NCBI RefSeq assembly: GCF_003285015.1
Contig: NZ_QMFB01000016.1
Span: 86,255-150,254 of the forward strand
Length of the DNA: 64,000 nt
Direction: 5' to 3'
From: Paenibacillus contaminans
Lineage (GTDB): Bacteria; Bacillota; Bacilli; Paenibacillales; NBRC-103111
Position numbers and translations under genes: made by a program. A model generated the notes under the pieces. It searched no databases. It had not been told where the DNA came from and worked only from the letters and a program-made list of their open reading frames with translations. Shown in pieces: positions 52,900-61,998 of this stretch. Within the stretch, counting starts at the first letter, position 1, and each line of letters opens with the position of its first letter.

Positions 52900-53631
52900 C
52901 GATTGCAATATTTTTTTCTCGAGCCGGGACACCTGCACTTGCGAAATGCCCAGCCGGCTCGCCACCTCGGACTGCGTCTGATCCCGGAAGTACCGGAGAT
53001 AAACGATCAGCCTTTCCCTTTCGTTCAGCGCTCCGATCGCTTCATTCAGCGCAAGCTTGTCGAACCACTTGTCTTGGGATTCGTCGGCTATTTGATCCAT
53101 CAGCGTGATTGGATCGCCGTCATTCTCGAAGACGGTTTCGTGAATGGAGGTCGGCGGCTTGTTCGCCTCCTGCGCAAACACGACTTCCTCCGGAGTAATC
53201 CCCAGCTCTTCGGCCACTTCGCCGACTGTCGGCAGACGGCCGAGCCTTTTGGAAAGCTCGTCCTTCGTCTTGCGAACCTTATTGGCGAGCTCTTTGAGCG
53301 AACGGCTTACCTTAAGCGTACCGTCGTCGCGCAGAAACCGCTGTATTTCTCCGATTATCATCGGAACGGCATACGTCGAAAACTTGACCTCATAGGATAG
53401 ATCGAATTTGTCGACAGACTTGAGCAGACCGATACAGCCGATCTGGAACAAGTCTTCCGCTTCGTAGCCCCGGTTAAGAAAACGCTGCACGACCGACCAG
53501 ACGAGCCGGATGTTGCAGTTGACCAGCGTGTCTCTGGCCACGTTATCGCCGGATTGACTGAGGGCAATGAGCCGTTTGACTTCGGCATCATCAAGGTAAC
53601 TGTGTGAGGCGTTCTTCAAATCGACATCCAT
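52876..53631 (-). CDS. sigF: Forespore sigma factor SigF
   Basis: 251 residues. Sigma regions 2 (NIRLVWSVVQRFLNRGYEAEDLFQIGCIGL), 3 and 4 (SQSEVASRLGISQVQVSRLEKK-like, seen as LGISQVQVSRLEK) are intact. First forespore-specific sigma factor in sporulation; held by SpoIIAB until engulfment signals act. It follows spoIIAB by 12 bases. A terminator hairpin overlaps its stop codon. Confidence 0.97.
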   Translation of the reverse strand: MDVDLKNASHSYLDDAEVKRLIALSQSGDNVARDTLVNCNIRLVWSVVQRFLNRGYEAEDLFQIGCIGLLKSVDKFDLSYEVKFSTYAVPMIIGEIQRFLRDDGTLKVSRSLKELANKVRKTKDELSKRLGRLPTVGEVAEELGITPEEVVFAQEANKPPTSIHETVFENDGDPITLMDQIADESQDKWFDKLALNEAIGALNERERLIVYLRYFRDQTQSEVASRLGISQVQVSRLEKKILQSIKNQIAQ

Positions 53632-53643
53632 AATTGATTACCC

Positions 53644-54090
53644 CTAGTTAACGAGAGCTTTTTTCGTTTCGATGCGCTTCGTCATTCTTACCAAGGTGCC
53701 TTTGCCGGGTGTCGTAACTATTTCGATCCGATCCATAAAGTTTTCCATAATCGTGAAGCCCATTCCCGATCGTTCCAGCTCGGGCTTCGACGTAAAGAGC
53801 GGCTGCCGGGCTTGCTCGATATCGGCGATACCGATGCCCTGGTCTTCTACGGCGATGGAAACCGTGTCGTCATCTATTTCGCAAGAAATCGTAATTGTGC
53901 CGTCAGTGCGGTTTTCATAGCCGTGAATAATCGCATTCGTTACCGCTTCGGAAACGACGGTTTTCACGTCGGTCAGCTCGTTTAACGTCGGATCGAGCTG
54001 CGAGACGAAAGCGGCGACGGCTACGCGGGCGAACGATTCGTTCTCGGAACGGCTTGCGAATTGCAGCTTCATGAAATTCGGACTACTCAT
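53644..54090 (-). CDS. spoIIAB: Anti-sigma-F factor SpoIIAB
   Basis: 148 residues, GHKL ATPase-kinase with EAVTNAIIHGY (N box), EDQGIGI (G1) and GMGF (G2). It binds and inactivates SigF and phosphorylates SpoIIAA. It overlaps spoIIAA by four bases, as usual. Confidence 0.97.
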   Translation of the reverse strand: MSSPNFMKLQFASRSENESFARVAVAAFVSQLDPTLNELTDVKTVVSEAVTNAIIHGYENRTDGTITISCEIDDDTVSIAVEDQGIGIADIEQARQPLFTSKPELERSGMGFTIMENFMDRIEIVTTPGKGTLVRMTKRIETKKALVN

Positions 54091-54440
54091 GATACGACCT
54101 CCAGACTCGAAACGGCCAGCCGTTCGTTTTCCTGAAACGCCAATATTTTGAAGAAGCCCGACATTTCAAAAAGCCGGTAAACCGCAGGACTGACGTCGCA
54201 TACGACCATCTTCCCGCCCTTTGCCGTAACTTGCTTGTAACGGCCAAGTATAACGCCCAACCCTGAACTGTCCATAAAGTTCAGCTCTTTTAAGCTAAGG
54301 ATGACATGTGCCGCCGATCCCTTCTCGATCGCTTCTTCCATTTTGACGCGAACCGTCTCGGCCGTATGGTGGTCAAGCTCGCCCCGCAGTCTGACGATCA
54401 GCGCTTTGCGGACGTGTTCCAGTTCAATCTGCAGACTCAT
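54087..54440 (-). CDS. spoIIAA: Anti-anti-sigma factor SpoIIAA
   Basis: 117 residues, STAS domain. The phosphorylation site is S58 in MDSSGLG. When unphosphorylated it releases SigF from SpoIIAB. The ATG is followed in frame; AAGGAG lies ten bases upstream. A sigma-H-type promoter and 0A-box-like motifs are upstream. Confidence 0.97.
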   Translation of the reverse strand: MSLQIELEHVRKALIVRLRGELDHHTAETVRVKMEEAIEKGSAAHVILSLKELNFMDSSGLGVILGRYKQVTAKGGKMVVCDVSPAVYRLFEMSGFFKILAFQENERLAVSSLEVVS

Positions 54441-54514
54441 CCATGTTCACTCCTTCCTGTTGCAACCCCTAGCGGCTTGTAAGCCGATAGGAGTCGTCAA
54501 CACGCATGAACATT

Positions 54515-54544
54515 GATTTCTACAATCGGACAGGAGATTCCTGC
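54515..54544 (-). promoter_or_regulatory. Sigma-H-like promoter of the spoIIA operon
   Basis: GCAGGAATC (54544-54536), 12-base spacer, GTAGAAATC (54523-54515), close to the RnAGGAwww / RnnGAATww consensus. A Spo0A-box-like TTTTGTCGAGG sits just upstream at 54556-54546, with further TTTTGACGAG and GTTGACGACT sequences nearby. Confidence 0.65.
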
Positions 54545-54619
54545 CCCTCGACAAAACTAGAAGAAATGCGTCATAACTCGTCAAAAGAGCCTATGGATCG
54601 GAACGAAACCGATGCAAGC

Positions 54620-55837
54620 TTACCCTTTGAAAAACATATGGGACGCCGTCCGTTTGAACAGCAGCCACCATCCGGCTTTTCTCACTTCCACCGGAGATTC
54701 GATATCGAATTCCGCGAGCTGCTTGTCGTCTTTATAAACGACCAGCTTGCCGATTTTTTGGCCTACGACGATTGGAGCTTTGAGTGTCGTATCGAGCACC
54801 AGCTCGTGGCGGATGCCTTGGCCGGCATCGCCCTTCTTCATCAGAACGCTATACTGATGCTTCGCGGTAAGCGGAACGTTTTCCAGCACGCCTTTGCGCA
54901 CTTTAAACGTGCCGATTTCTTCGCCCGTTTTGAAAATCGAGTAATTTGTATATTGGGAGAACGCATAGTCGAACAGCTTTGTGACCTCGGCGTTGCGTGT
55001 TTTGGTGTCAGGCTCGCCCAGGACGACTGCAACGATACGCAAATTATCGCGTTTGGCCGTAGCGGACAAACAGAACTTCGCTTCGCTCGTATAACCCGTT
55101 TTCAAGCCGTCTGCGCCTTGATAAAAGCGCACGAGCTTGTTCGTATTCACGAGCCAGAAAGGCTTCTCGGAATCTTTGCGAAGGTAATCTTGATATACGC
55201 TAGTAAACTTCGTGATTTCCTCATGCTTCAGCAGCTCGCGGGACATGATCGCAATATCTTGCGCAGTCGTGTAATGATTATCCGCCGGAAGGCCGTTGCA
55301 GTTGACGAAATGCGTGTTTTTCATGCCAAGCTGCTGCGCCCGCTCGTTCATCATTTGGACGAAAGCTTCTTCGGAGCCGGCGATTTTCTCCGCCATAGCC
55401 ACCGAAGCGTCGTTGCCGGACGCCATCGCTATCCCTTTCAGCATATCCTGCACGGTCATTTCTTCGCCCGGCTCGAGGAAAATTTGCGAGCCGCCCATGG
55501 AAGCCGCATATTCGCTTGTCCGGACTTTATCGTCCATCTTGATTTTGCCTTGATCAAGCGACTCCATAATCAACAGCATCGTCATGATTTTCGTGATGCT
55601 CGCGGGAGGCAGCTTTTCGTCCATATTTTTTTGCGCCATTATCGTTCCGGTATCGACATCCATCAGAACGGCCGACCGCGCATTCGGCGTCAAATCGATA
55701 GCTTTGGGCTCCGCCGCCTTTGCTTCTCCGGCCGGCTTGGCAGCGTCCGCCTTCGGTTCGGCAAACGCTGCTGGCGTCAGCACTCCGAAAACGGCGATGT
55801 GCAGACAAAGTAAGGTTGCAATCGTTCTTTTCAGCAT
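54620..55837 (-). CDS. dacF: D-alanyl-D-alanine carboxypeptidase DacF
   Basis: 405 residues. Signal peptide (about 1-26) and the PBP motifs SITK (S80-K83), SGN (140-142) and KTG (246-248). Forespore carboxypeptidase acting on cortex peptidoglycan, expressed from a sigma-F promoter in B. subtilis, where read-through also enters spoIIAA. GGAGGGG precedes the ATG at 55837. It lies 180 bases upstream of spoIIAA. Confidence 0.93.
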   Translation of the reverse strand: MLKRTIATLLCLHIAVFGVLTPAAFAEPKADAAKPAGEAKAAEPKAIDLTPNARSAVLMDVDTGTIMAQKNMDEKLPPASITKIMTMLLIMESLDQGKIKMDDKVRTSEYAASMGGSQIFLEPGEEMTVQDMLKGIAMASGNDASVAMAEKIAGSEEAFVQMMNERAQQLGMKNTHFVNCNGLPADNHYTTAQDIAIMSRELLKHEEITKFTSVYQDYLRKDSEKPFWLVNTNKLVRFYQGADGLKTGYTSEAKFCLSATAKRDNLRIVAVVLGEPDTKTRNAEVTKLFDYAFSQYTNYSIFKTGEEIGTFKVRKGVLENVPLTAKHQYSVLMKKGDAGQGIRHELVLDTTLKAPIVVGQKIGKLVVYKDDKQLAEFDIESPVEVRKAGWWLLFKRTASHMFFKG

Positions 55838-55911
55838 ATTCTCTACCCCTCCGAGCATGTTTTTCCTAGCTTTCTGCTGCTTCTTATCCATTGTTGACCA
55901 ATTGTCTGGAA

Positions 55912-55941
55912 AATATTCGGACAGAGCGGTGATTCTAATGC
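55912..55941 (-). promoter_or_regulatory. Possible sigma-F promoter of dacF
   Basis: GCATTA (55941-55936), 15-base spacer, CCGAATATT (55920-55912), partly matching GyATA-15-GgnnAnAnT, 75 bases before the start. Confidence 0.4.
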
Positions 55942-56031
55942 CGCATAGAGGGGAAATCGATTGCTAAAAATAGAAGCGTACAGTCGTGTGAACGTTTGAT
56001 CGTTTTAAAACCATGAAACGGGGTTGTATGC

Positions 56032-56508
56032 ATGAAGGTTATACTAAGTTCGGTTATCGTTGTTTTCTTGCTTATGCTGCCTGTCGTGCCCTCCGTACAT
56101 GCGGAGATTGTCCTTCCGCTTCCGTCGCCTGTCGTCGAACAAACGAGTCCCGAGGCGGACGAAACAATCGAATCCCAAGCCGCCCGTGCGGGAAGAGGAA
56201 GCTATAGATCGCCTACAGGCGGGTATCGAGCCCCTACAACCGGTACCGACCGAACGGGCAGAAATACGCGCGTAAACGAACCGACCGGACAGACGCCTGC
56301 TGCGCCTGCGACCGGCCGGTTCGGCTTCTTCGGCGGGCTGGCCGCAGGAACGCTGCTCGGATCGATTTTAAACCCGTTCGGCTTCGGCGGATACGGCGCC
56401 GGCTTCGGAGGCTTCTCGTTGATCGGCATCGTTTTTTGGGCCGTTATCTTGTATGTCGTATACCGCCTTATACGGAAATGGATGCGTTCGACCGGCGGCA
56501 GCCGGTAA
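56032..56508 (+). CDS. Secreted or membrane protein of unknown function, glycine-rich
   Basis: 158 residues. A signal-like N-terminus ending in VHA, a Pro/Thr/Arg-rich low-complexity middle (about 45-105) and a C-terminal glycine-rich stretch (FGFGGYGAGFGGF) ahead of one transmembrane helix and a basic tail. GGGG lies before the ATG. Divergent from dacF, and it ends at a strong terminator. No family recognised. Confidence 0.65.
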   Translation: MKVILSSVIVVFLLMLPVVPSVHAEIVLPLPSPVVEQTSPEADETIESQAARAGRGSYRSPTGGYRAPTTGTDRTGRNTRVNEPTGQTPAAPATGRFGFFGGLAAGTLLGSILNPFGFGGYGAGFGGFSLIGIVFWAVILYVVYRLIRKWMRSTGGSR

Positions 56509-56523
56509 ATCGGTCCAACGCAA

Positions 56524-56572
56524 ACAACCTCCATCCCGCTTCGATTGGAAGCGGATGGAGGTTGTTTTTTGT
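56524..56572. terminator. Strong terminator between the secreted protein gene and lpdA
   Basis: CAACCTCCATCC...GCTTC and GAAGC...GATGGAGGTTG, followed by six T residues on the plus strand; T-containing also on minus, where it would end the pdh operon. Confidence 0.85.
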
Positions 56573-56631
56573 TGGAATCAAAGGCTGTTCTTTTTCTGAA
56601 AAAGCATGCGACAGCCATGTTCAATTATCTT

Positions 56632-58050
56632 TTATTGCTTGCCGAGCATATGGATCGGGTGGCCAAGCGCGATCTCGGATGCTTCCATCACGATCTCGCC
56701 AAGCGTAGGATGCGCATGGATCGTCAGCGCGATATCTTCCAGGGTCGCGCCCATTTCGATGGCAAGACCGATTTCTGCGATCAGATTCGATGCTTCCGGT
56801 CCGACAACTTGTCCGCCAAGCAGGATTTGCGTTTCTTTATCGGCTACGAGCTTCACGAAACCTTCGGTCGCATTAAGCGACTGCGCGCGTCCGTTGGCCG
56901 CGAACGGGAACTTCCCGACGGAAACGGTATAACCTTGCGCCTTCGCTTCGGTTTCGCTTAGTCCGACGCTGCCGATTTCCGGATCCGAGAACACGACTGC
57001 CGGTATGGCTTTATAATCGATCACGCTGGAAAGTCCTGCGATCGCTTCCGCAGCCACCTTTCCTTCGTAAGATGCTTTGTGCGCAAGCGCTGGGCCTGCC
57101 ACGATATCGCCGATCGCATAAATGTTCGGTACGCTCGTTTGACATTTTTCGTCGATTTCGATCAAGCCGCGATCCGTCACCTTCATGTTTAGCAAATCCA
57201 GTCCGAGATCTCCGTCCGTATTCGGGCGGCGCCCTACGGTTACGAGTACATATTCGGCCGTTGCCTTTTTCTCTTCGCCTTTAACCGTGAACGTTACGGT
57301 AACGTCGTTCTCGGTTTTCTCATGGCTTTGCGCGAGCGCCTCCGTATGCACATCGACATCGAGCTTTTTCAGGTTGCGCGCGACAAGCTGCGAGAATTCC
57401 TTCTCGAAGCCGGGGAGAACCGTATCCGAGCCTTCCAGAACGGTAACCTTCGTGCCGAATTTCGCGAACGTTTGGCCAAGCTCGATCCCGATATATCCGC
57501 CGCCGATGACGATCAAACTTTTCGGAATTTCCTTAAGCTCAAGCGCTTCGGTCGAAGATAAAATACGGCCGCCGTACGGGAATGCCTTCAGCTCGATCGG
57601 GCGCGATCCCGTTGCAATGATACAGTGCTGAAAACGGTAGCGAGGCGCTTCTTGATCGTTGAATACGCGCGCTTCCGATTCATTGATGAACATGACCTCG
57701 CCTTGGAACGTTTGGATCTTGTTGCCCTTCAACAGAGTCGACACGCCGCCGATCTGTTTTTTGACGATGGACGATTTCCATTCCTGCACCTTCGTAAAAT
57801 CGACCGATACGTTTTCCGCTTTGATGCCGATAGCTTCGCCATGCTTCGCCGCTTCGTATTGGTGAGCAGCCGAAATGAGTGCTTTGGACGGTATGCAGCC
57901 GCGATTTAAGCACACGCCGCCTAATTCGGATTTATCGACGATGAGTACGCTCTTGCCCAGCTGTGCGGCACGTATAGCGGCAACATAACCGCCGGGGCCT
58001 GCACCGATGACTAGAACGTCAATATCTAGAGATGCGTCTCCTACTACCAT
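56632..58050 (-). CDS. lpdA: Dihydrolipoyl dehydrogenase (E3)
   Basis: 472 residues. FAD site GAGPGG (about 16-21), redox disulfide C47/C52 in GGVCLNRGC, NAD fold GGGYIGIE, and the C-terminal HAHPTLGE with the catalytic histidine. Reoxidises the lipoyl arm of the pyruvate dehydrogenase E2. It follows pdhC by four bases, with GGAGG before the ATG. Last in pdhA-pdhB-pdhC-lpdA. Confidence 0.96.
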   Translation of the reverse strand: MVVGDASLDIDVLVIGAGPGGYVAAIRAAQLGKSVLIVDKSELGGVCLNRGCIPSKALISAAHQYEAAKHGEAIGIKAENVSVDFTKVQEWKSSIVKKQIGGVSTLLKGNKIQTFQGEVMFINESEARVFNDQEAPRYRFQHCIIATGSRPIELKAFPYGGRILSSTEALELKEIPKSLIVIGGGYIGIELGQTFAKFGTKVTVLEGSDTVLPGFEKEFSQLVARNLKKLDVDVHTEALAQSHEKTENDVTVTFTVKGEEKKATAEYVLVTVGRRPNTDGDLGLDLLNMKVTDRGLIEIDEKCQTSVPNIYAIGDIVAGPALAHKASYEGKVAAEAIAGLSSVIDYKAIPAVVFSDPEIGSVGLSETEAKAQGYTVSVGKFPFAANGRAQSLNATEGFVKLVADKETQILLGGQVVGPEASNLIAEIGLAIEMGATLEDIALTIHAHPTLGEIVMEASEIALGHPIHMLGKQ

Positions 58051-58054
58051 CGGA

Positions 58055-59395
58055 TTATACCTCCATCACGAGCAGCTCGGGATCGGCCAGAAGCTGCTTG
58101 ATATAGTTCAAGAAGTTTTGCGCGGTTGCGCCGTCGACGATCCGGTGGTCGAAGCTTAGGGACAGCGCCATCACAGGAGCGATGACGATCTCGCCGTTTT
58201 TGACGACCGGCTTCTCGGTGATGCGGCCTGTCCCAAGGATGGCCGATTCCGGGAAGTTGATGACAGGCGTAAAGAACATGCCGCCGGCAGAGCCGATGTT
58301 CGTAATCGAAATCGTGCTGCCCTTCAGCTCGTTCGCGCCAAGCTTGCCCTCACGTCCGCGGGTCGCCAAATCTTTGATCTCCGCAGCGACGGACCAGACG
58401 TTTTTACGGTCGGCATCGAAAATAACGGGAACGATCAAACCATTGTCCGTATCCGTTGCGATACCGATGTTGTAGTACTTTTTGTATACGATCTCGTTGG
58501 CCGCTTCGTCGATCATGGCGTTCATAACCGGGAATTGGCGGCATGCCGCAACGAGCGCTTTGACGATAAACGGCAAGTAAGTCAGCTTAACGCCCTTCTT
58601 CTCGGCGAGCGGCTTCGCTTTCTGGCGGAGCGCGACAAGCTGCGTTACGTCTACTTCATCCATCAGCGTAACGTGCGGAGCCGTATATACGGATTTGACC
58701 ATTGCATTCGCAATGATCTTGCGGATTCCTTTGAAAGGAACGCGCTCTTCGGTGCGATCGCCGACCGGCTGCGAAGCAGGTGCGTTTACGGCTGCCGCCG
58801 GCGCCTGAGCTTCTTCCGAAACTTGCGCCGCTTCGGCCGGAGCTGCAGATGCGCCGCCGCCGGCGAAGGCGAGCACGTCTTCGCGCGTGATACGTCCGTT
58901 CTTGCCGGTCGCCGGCACTTGAGCGATCGTTACGCCTTGCTCGCGAGCGAGCTTCCGCACGCTTGGCGTTGCCAGCACGAGCTTAGAGTCGCCGCTTGCC
59001 GCAGCCGGTTGAGCGGGTGCGGCAGGCGCTGCCGCAGCTGGAGCTGCAGGAGTTGCCGAAGGAGCCGGTGCAGCCGCTGCAGGCTGAGTGTCGGCCGCCG
59101 CTGCTGGTGCAGGCGCATGTGCCCCCGCTGCGCTTTGCGAAGCCGGTACTTCGCCGGCGACTTCGATCGTCGCGACAACTTCGCCGATATTGCAAATTTG
59201 TCCTTCCGTCACGCGCACTTCAACGATCGTGCCGTTAACCGGACAAGGAACCTCAACAGTCGCCTTATCGTTCTGCACGTCCATAATAATGTCTTCGTCC
59301 GTAATCTTGTCGCCTGGCTTAATGTGCAGCTTGACGATTTCGCCTTCGTGAATGCCTTCGCCAAGCTCCGGGAACGTATATTCAAAAATGGCCAC
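58055..59395 (-). CDS. pdhC: Dihydrolipoamide acetyltransferase (E2)
   Basis: 446 residues. One lipoyl domain at 1-80 with the lipoylated lysine K44 (NDKATVEV), an Ala/Pro linker, a peripheral-subunit-binding domain near 148-182 (ATPSVRKLAREQGV) and the acyltransferase domain ending in FDHRIVDG. The start is a GTG at 59395, giving MAIFEYTFPELGEG, with GGGAGGA eight bases upstream; the longer frame upstream has no support. Confidence 0.95.
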   Translation of the reverse strand: MAIFEYTFPELGEGIHEGEIVKLHIKPGDKITDEDIIMDVQNDKATVEVPCPVNGTIVEVRVTEGQICNIGEVVATIEVAGEVPASQSAAGAHAPAPAAAADTQPAAAAPAPSATPAAPAAAAPAAPAQPAAASGDSKLVLATPSVRKLAREQGVTIAQVPATGKNGRITREDVLAFAGGGASAAPAEAAQVSEEAQAPAAAVNAPASQPVGDRTEERVPFKGIRKIIANAMVKSVYTAPHVTLMDEVDVTQLVALRQKAKPLAEKKGVKLTYLPFIVKALVAACRQFPVMNAMIDEAANEIVYKKYYNIGIATDTDNGLIVPVIFDADRKNVWSVAAEIKDLATRGREGKLGANELKGSTISITNIGSAGGMFFTPVINFPESAILGTGRITEKPVVKNGEIVIAPVMALSLSFDHRIVDGATAQNFLNYIKQLLADPELLVMEV

Positions 59396-59503
59396 CCAGG
59401 TGTCCTCCCTCAATTTGCGTTTAAGTAGCCCCATTGGCCGGTTAAAGGCTTTTGGGGCTGTATCGGTCATCTCTTATTCATTGTGATATCCGTAAAATCG
59501 TTT

Positions 59504-60484
59504 CTAGAAATCGAGCGTTTGGTTAATCGCCGCTACGATACGCGCAGGTGTAGGCAGCCAAGCGTCTTCGATTTGGGCGAAAGGATACACGGTATCCGGT
59601 CCAGCCACGCGAAGCACAGGCGCTTCCAAGTGAAGAATCGCTTTCTCGTTGACTTGAGCGATAACTTCGGCTGCTACGCCGGACGTTTTTTGCGCTTCCT
59701 GAACGACGATAGCGCGGTTCGTTTTCTTGATCGATTCGACGATCGTATCGATATCGAGCGGCATCAGCGTGCGCAGGTCGATAACTTCCACTTTGGCGCC
59801 CCGCGTTTTCTCGATCTCTTCCGCCGCTTTAAGGGAAGTGTGAACCATCATGCCATAAGTCAGGATCGTCACGTCCGAGCCTTCGCGGACCACATTGGCT
59901 TTGCCGATCGGAACCGTATATTCGCCTTCAGGCACTTCGGCGCGGAATGCACGGTACAGATTCAGATGCTCCATGAAGAAAACGGGATCGTTGTCGCGGA
60001 TAGCCGAGATGAGCAAGCCTTTGGCATCGTAAGGATTTGAAGGTACGACAACCTTGATACCAGGCGTCTGCACGAGCAAACCTTCGAGCGAGTCCGTATG
60101 AAGCTCGGCCGCTTTTACTCCGCCGCCGAAAGGCGTACGGAACGTGATCGGGCTATTATAACGGCCGCCGGAACGGTAGCGCATGCGAGCGGCTTGTACG
60201 CAAATTTGGTCAAGCGCTTCATAAATAAAGCCCACAAATTGAATCTCCGCGATCGGACGGAAGCCTTGAATCCCCATCCCGACCGCCAAGCCGCCGATTG
60301 CCGATTCGGCCAGCGGCGTATCGAAAACGCGCTCCTCGCCGAACTCTCCTTGCAATCCTTCGGTTGCACGGAATACGCCTCCGACCTTGCCCACGTCTTC
60401 CCCGAAAACGAGTACGTTCGGATCGCGCTGAAGCTCGACGCGCATTGCGTCTTTTATCGCTTGAATCATTGTCATCTGTGCCAT
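59504..60484 (-). CDS. pdhB: Pyruvate dehydrogenase E1 beta subunit
   Basis: 326 residues, transketolase-like fold: GEDVGKVGGVFRAT, DTPLAESAIGG, QFVGFIYEALDQI and RTPFGGGVKA are typical. Pairs with PdhA as the thiamine-diphosphate-dependent E1. GAGGAGG lies before the ATG at 60484. It is separated from pdhA by a 73-base gap containing a GC-rich hairpin. Confidence 0.95.
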   Translation of the reverse strand: MAQMTMIQAIKDAMRVELQRDPNVLVFGEDVGKVGGVFRATEGLQGEFGEERVFDTPLAESAIGGLAVGMGIQGFRPIAEIQFVGFIYEALDQICVQAARMRYRSGGRYNSPITFRTPFGGGVKAAELHTDSLEGLLVQTPGIKVVVPSNPYDAKGLLISAIRDNDPVFFMEHLNLYRAFRAEVPEGEYTVPIGKANVVREGSDVTILTYGMMVHTSLKAAEEIEKTRGAKVEVIDLRTLMPLDIDTIVESIKKTNRAIVVQEAQKTSGVAAEVIAQVNEKAILHLEAPVLRVAGPDTVYPFAQIEDAWLPTPARIVAAINQTLDF

Positions 60485-60512
60485 TGTTCCACTTTCCTCC
60501 TCTTGTAAAAGC

Positions 60513-60541
60513 AAGCCGTCCGGCACCGCCGCGAGCGGCGC
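60513..60541 (-). other. GC-rich intercistronic hairpin between pdhA and pdhB
   Basis: CCGGCGCCGC and GGCGGTGCCGG with a 4-base loop, no T-run, ahead of the pdhB ribosome site. Possibly an mRNA stability or processing element. Confidence 0.45.
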
Positions 60542-60557
60542 CGGAACAAAGATATCG

Positions 60558-61652
60558 TTACGCGAATTGCGATTTTTGCTCTTCCAAATATTGTGGCGTC
60601 GTCTCGAACATCGAATCGATGAGTCCGGCAACGGTCATTTTTTCCGTTTCTTCGGCTTTCTTGATCGCCTCGGCTACGGCAGCCTTCGCTTCTTCTTTCA
60701 CGCGCGCTTCTTCCTCTTCGTTCCAAAGCCCCTTCTTCGTAAGGAACTTGCGGAAGCGATTCAAAGGATCCTTCGGCTCCCACTCGCCTTCTTCTTCCTT
60801 CGTGCGATACTTTGTAGTATCGTCCGCCATGGAGTGCGGCTTGAAACGGTATGTCAACGCTTCGATCAGCGTCGCTCCTTCGCCGTTGCGCCCGCGTTCC
60901 GCAGCGTCGCTAACCGCTTTGTATACGGCCAGAACGTCCATGCCGTCTACTTGCACGCCTTGAATACCGGCCGCTACCGCTTTATGAGCTACCGACATAG
61001 CCGCTGTTTGCTTGGCAAATGGCGTAGTGATCGCATAGCCATTGTTCTGAACCACATATACGACAGGCAGCTTGAACGAGCCTGCGAAATTCAGTCCTTC
61101 GTAGAAGTCCCCTTCAGAGGATCCGCCGTCGCCCGTATACGTAATGGCAACGCGCTTCTCGCCGCGTTTCTTGAATGCCATTGCAACGCCCGTGGCATGC
61201 AAAATTTGCGCGCCGATAATAATTTGCGGCATCAGTACGTTGACACCTTCAGGAATTTGTCCGCCGTGCTGATGACCGCGGGAATATAAGAAAGCTTGGT
61301 ACATCGGAAGACCATGCCAAACGATCTGCGGCATATCGCGATAGCCCGGGCAAATGAAATCTTCCTTGTTAAGCGCAAATTCGCTGCCGATCATCGAAGC
61401 TTCTTGTCCGGAAACCGGCGCGTAGAAGCCAAGGCGTCCTTGACGGCCCAAATTGACGGCACGTTCGTCCCAAGTGCGGGTAAACACCATGCGTCTCATC
61501 AGCTCGCGCAGCTGGTCGTTGCTCAAATCCGGCATCGCGCTTTCGTTTATTACATCCCCATCCGGAGAAAGAATAGATAACGGAGTAACCGGCTCGACCT
61601 TCACAACATGCGAATCCGTTTGCTTCTGAAGATCTTTGACTGCATTGCTCAT
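60558..61652 (-). CDS. pdhA: Pyruvate dehydrogenase E1 alpha subunit
   Basis: 364 residues. Thiamine-diphosphate motif GDGGSSEGDFYEGLNFA...NNGYAI and the regulatory HSMADD loop are present. With PdhB it decarboxylates pyruvate and transfers the acetyl group to E2. The start at 61652 has GAGGTG seven bases upstream. First gene of the pdh operon; a promoter (TTGTGG, 17 bases, TAATAT) and inverted repeats lie upstream. Confidence 0.95.
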   Translation of the reverse strand: MSNAVKDLQKQTDSHVVKVEPVTPLSILSPDGDVINESAMPDLSNDQLRELMRRMVFTRTWDERAVNLGRQGRLGFYAPVSGQEASMIGSEFALNKEDFICPGYRDMPQIVWHGLPMYQAFLYSRGHQHGGQIPEGVNVLMPQIIIGAQILHATGVAMAFKKRGEKRVAITYTGDGGSSEGDFYEGLNFAGSFKLPVVYVVQNNGYAITTPFAKQTAAMSVAHKAVAAGIQGVQVDGMDVLAVYKAVSDAAERGRNGEGATLIEALTYRFKPHSMADDTTKYRTKEEEGEWEPKDPLNRFRKFLTKKGLWNEEEEARVKEEAKAAVAEAIKKAEETEKMTVAGLIDSMFETTPQYLEEQKSQFA

Positions 61653-61998
61653 TGCGTGCACCTCACCTGTAAATTGTTTGATCACTAAGCTCTGTTATAC
61701 AAATATTATATTACTGTTTCGTTAACATTTCCACAACAATATTGTAAAATGAATATATTCGACCATAACTGTTGCAAAACAGAGCAACAACTTTACTATA
61801 ACAGTTATGCGAAAACAACCGTCAAACAGCGGTTTTCATGTTTTTCCATGAAAGTCTTCAGCCGCAAAACCTGCAAGTATGACGTCTTCTCAAAAAGCGA
61901 TCTCTTCTATTGTTACCCATGATCGGCCGTTTGTTTCCGTTTAGTCCATAAAAAGTTCAGCGGCCGCCACTTTAGAAATCAAGGAGGCTTCATCCGAA
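61653..61998. promoter_or_regulatory. Divergent pdhA/esterase control region
   Basis: 346 bases without a gene. A minus-strand TTGTGG-17-TAATAT promoter lies near 61705-61735. CATAACTGTT (61764-61773) and AACAGTTATG (61800-61809) are inverted repeats; the second belongs to the 14-base motif CTATAACAGTTATG (61796-61809) also found before ribH. AAGGAGG for the esterase lies at the plus-strand end. Confidence 0.55.

Noticed and set aside
54506..55813. Plus-strand open frame of 435 codons
   Set aside because: Antisense to dacF and its control region, with no recognisable motif.
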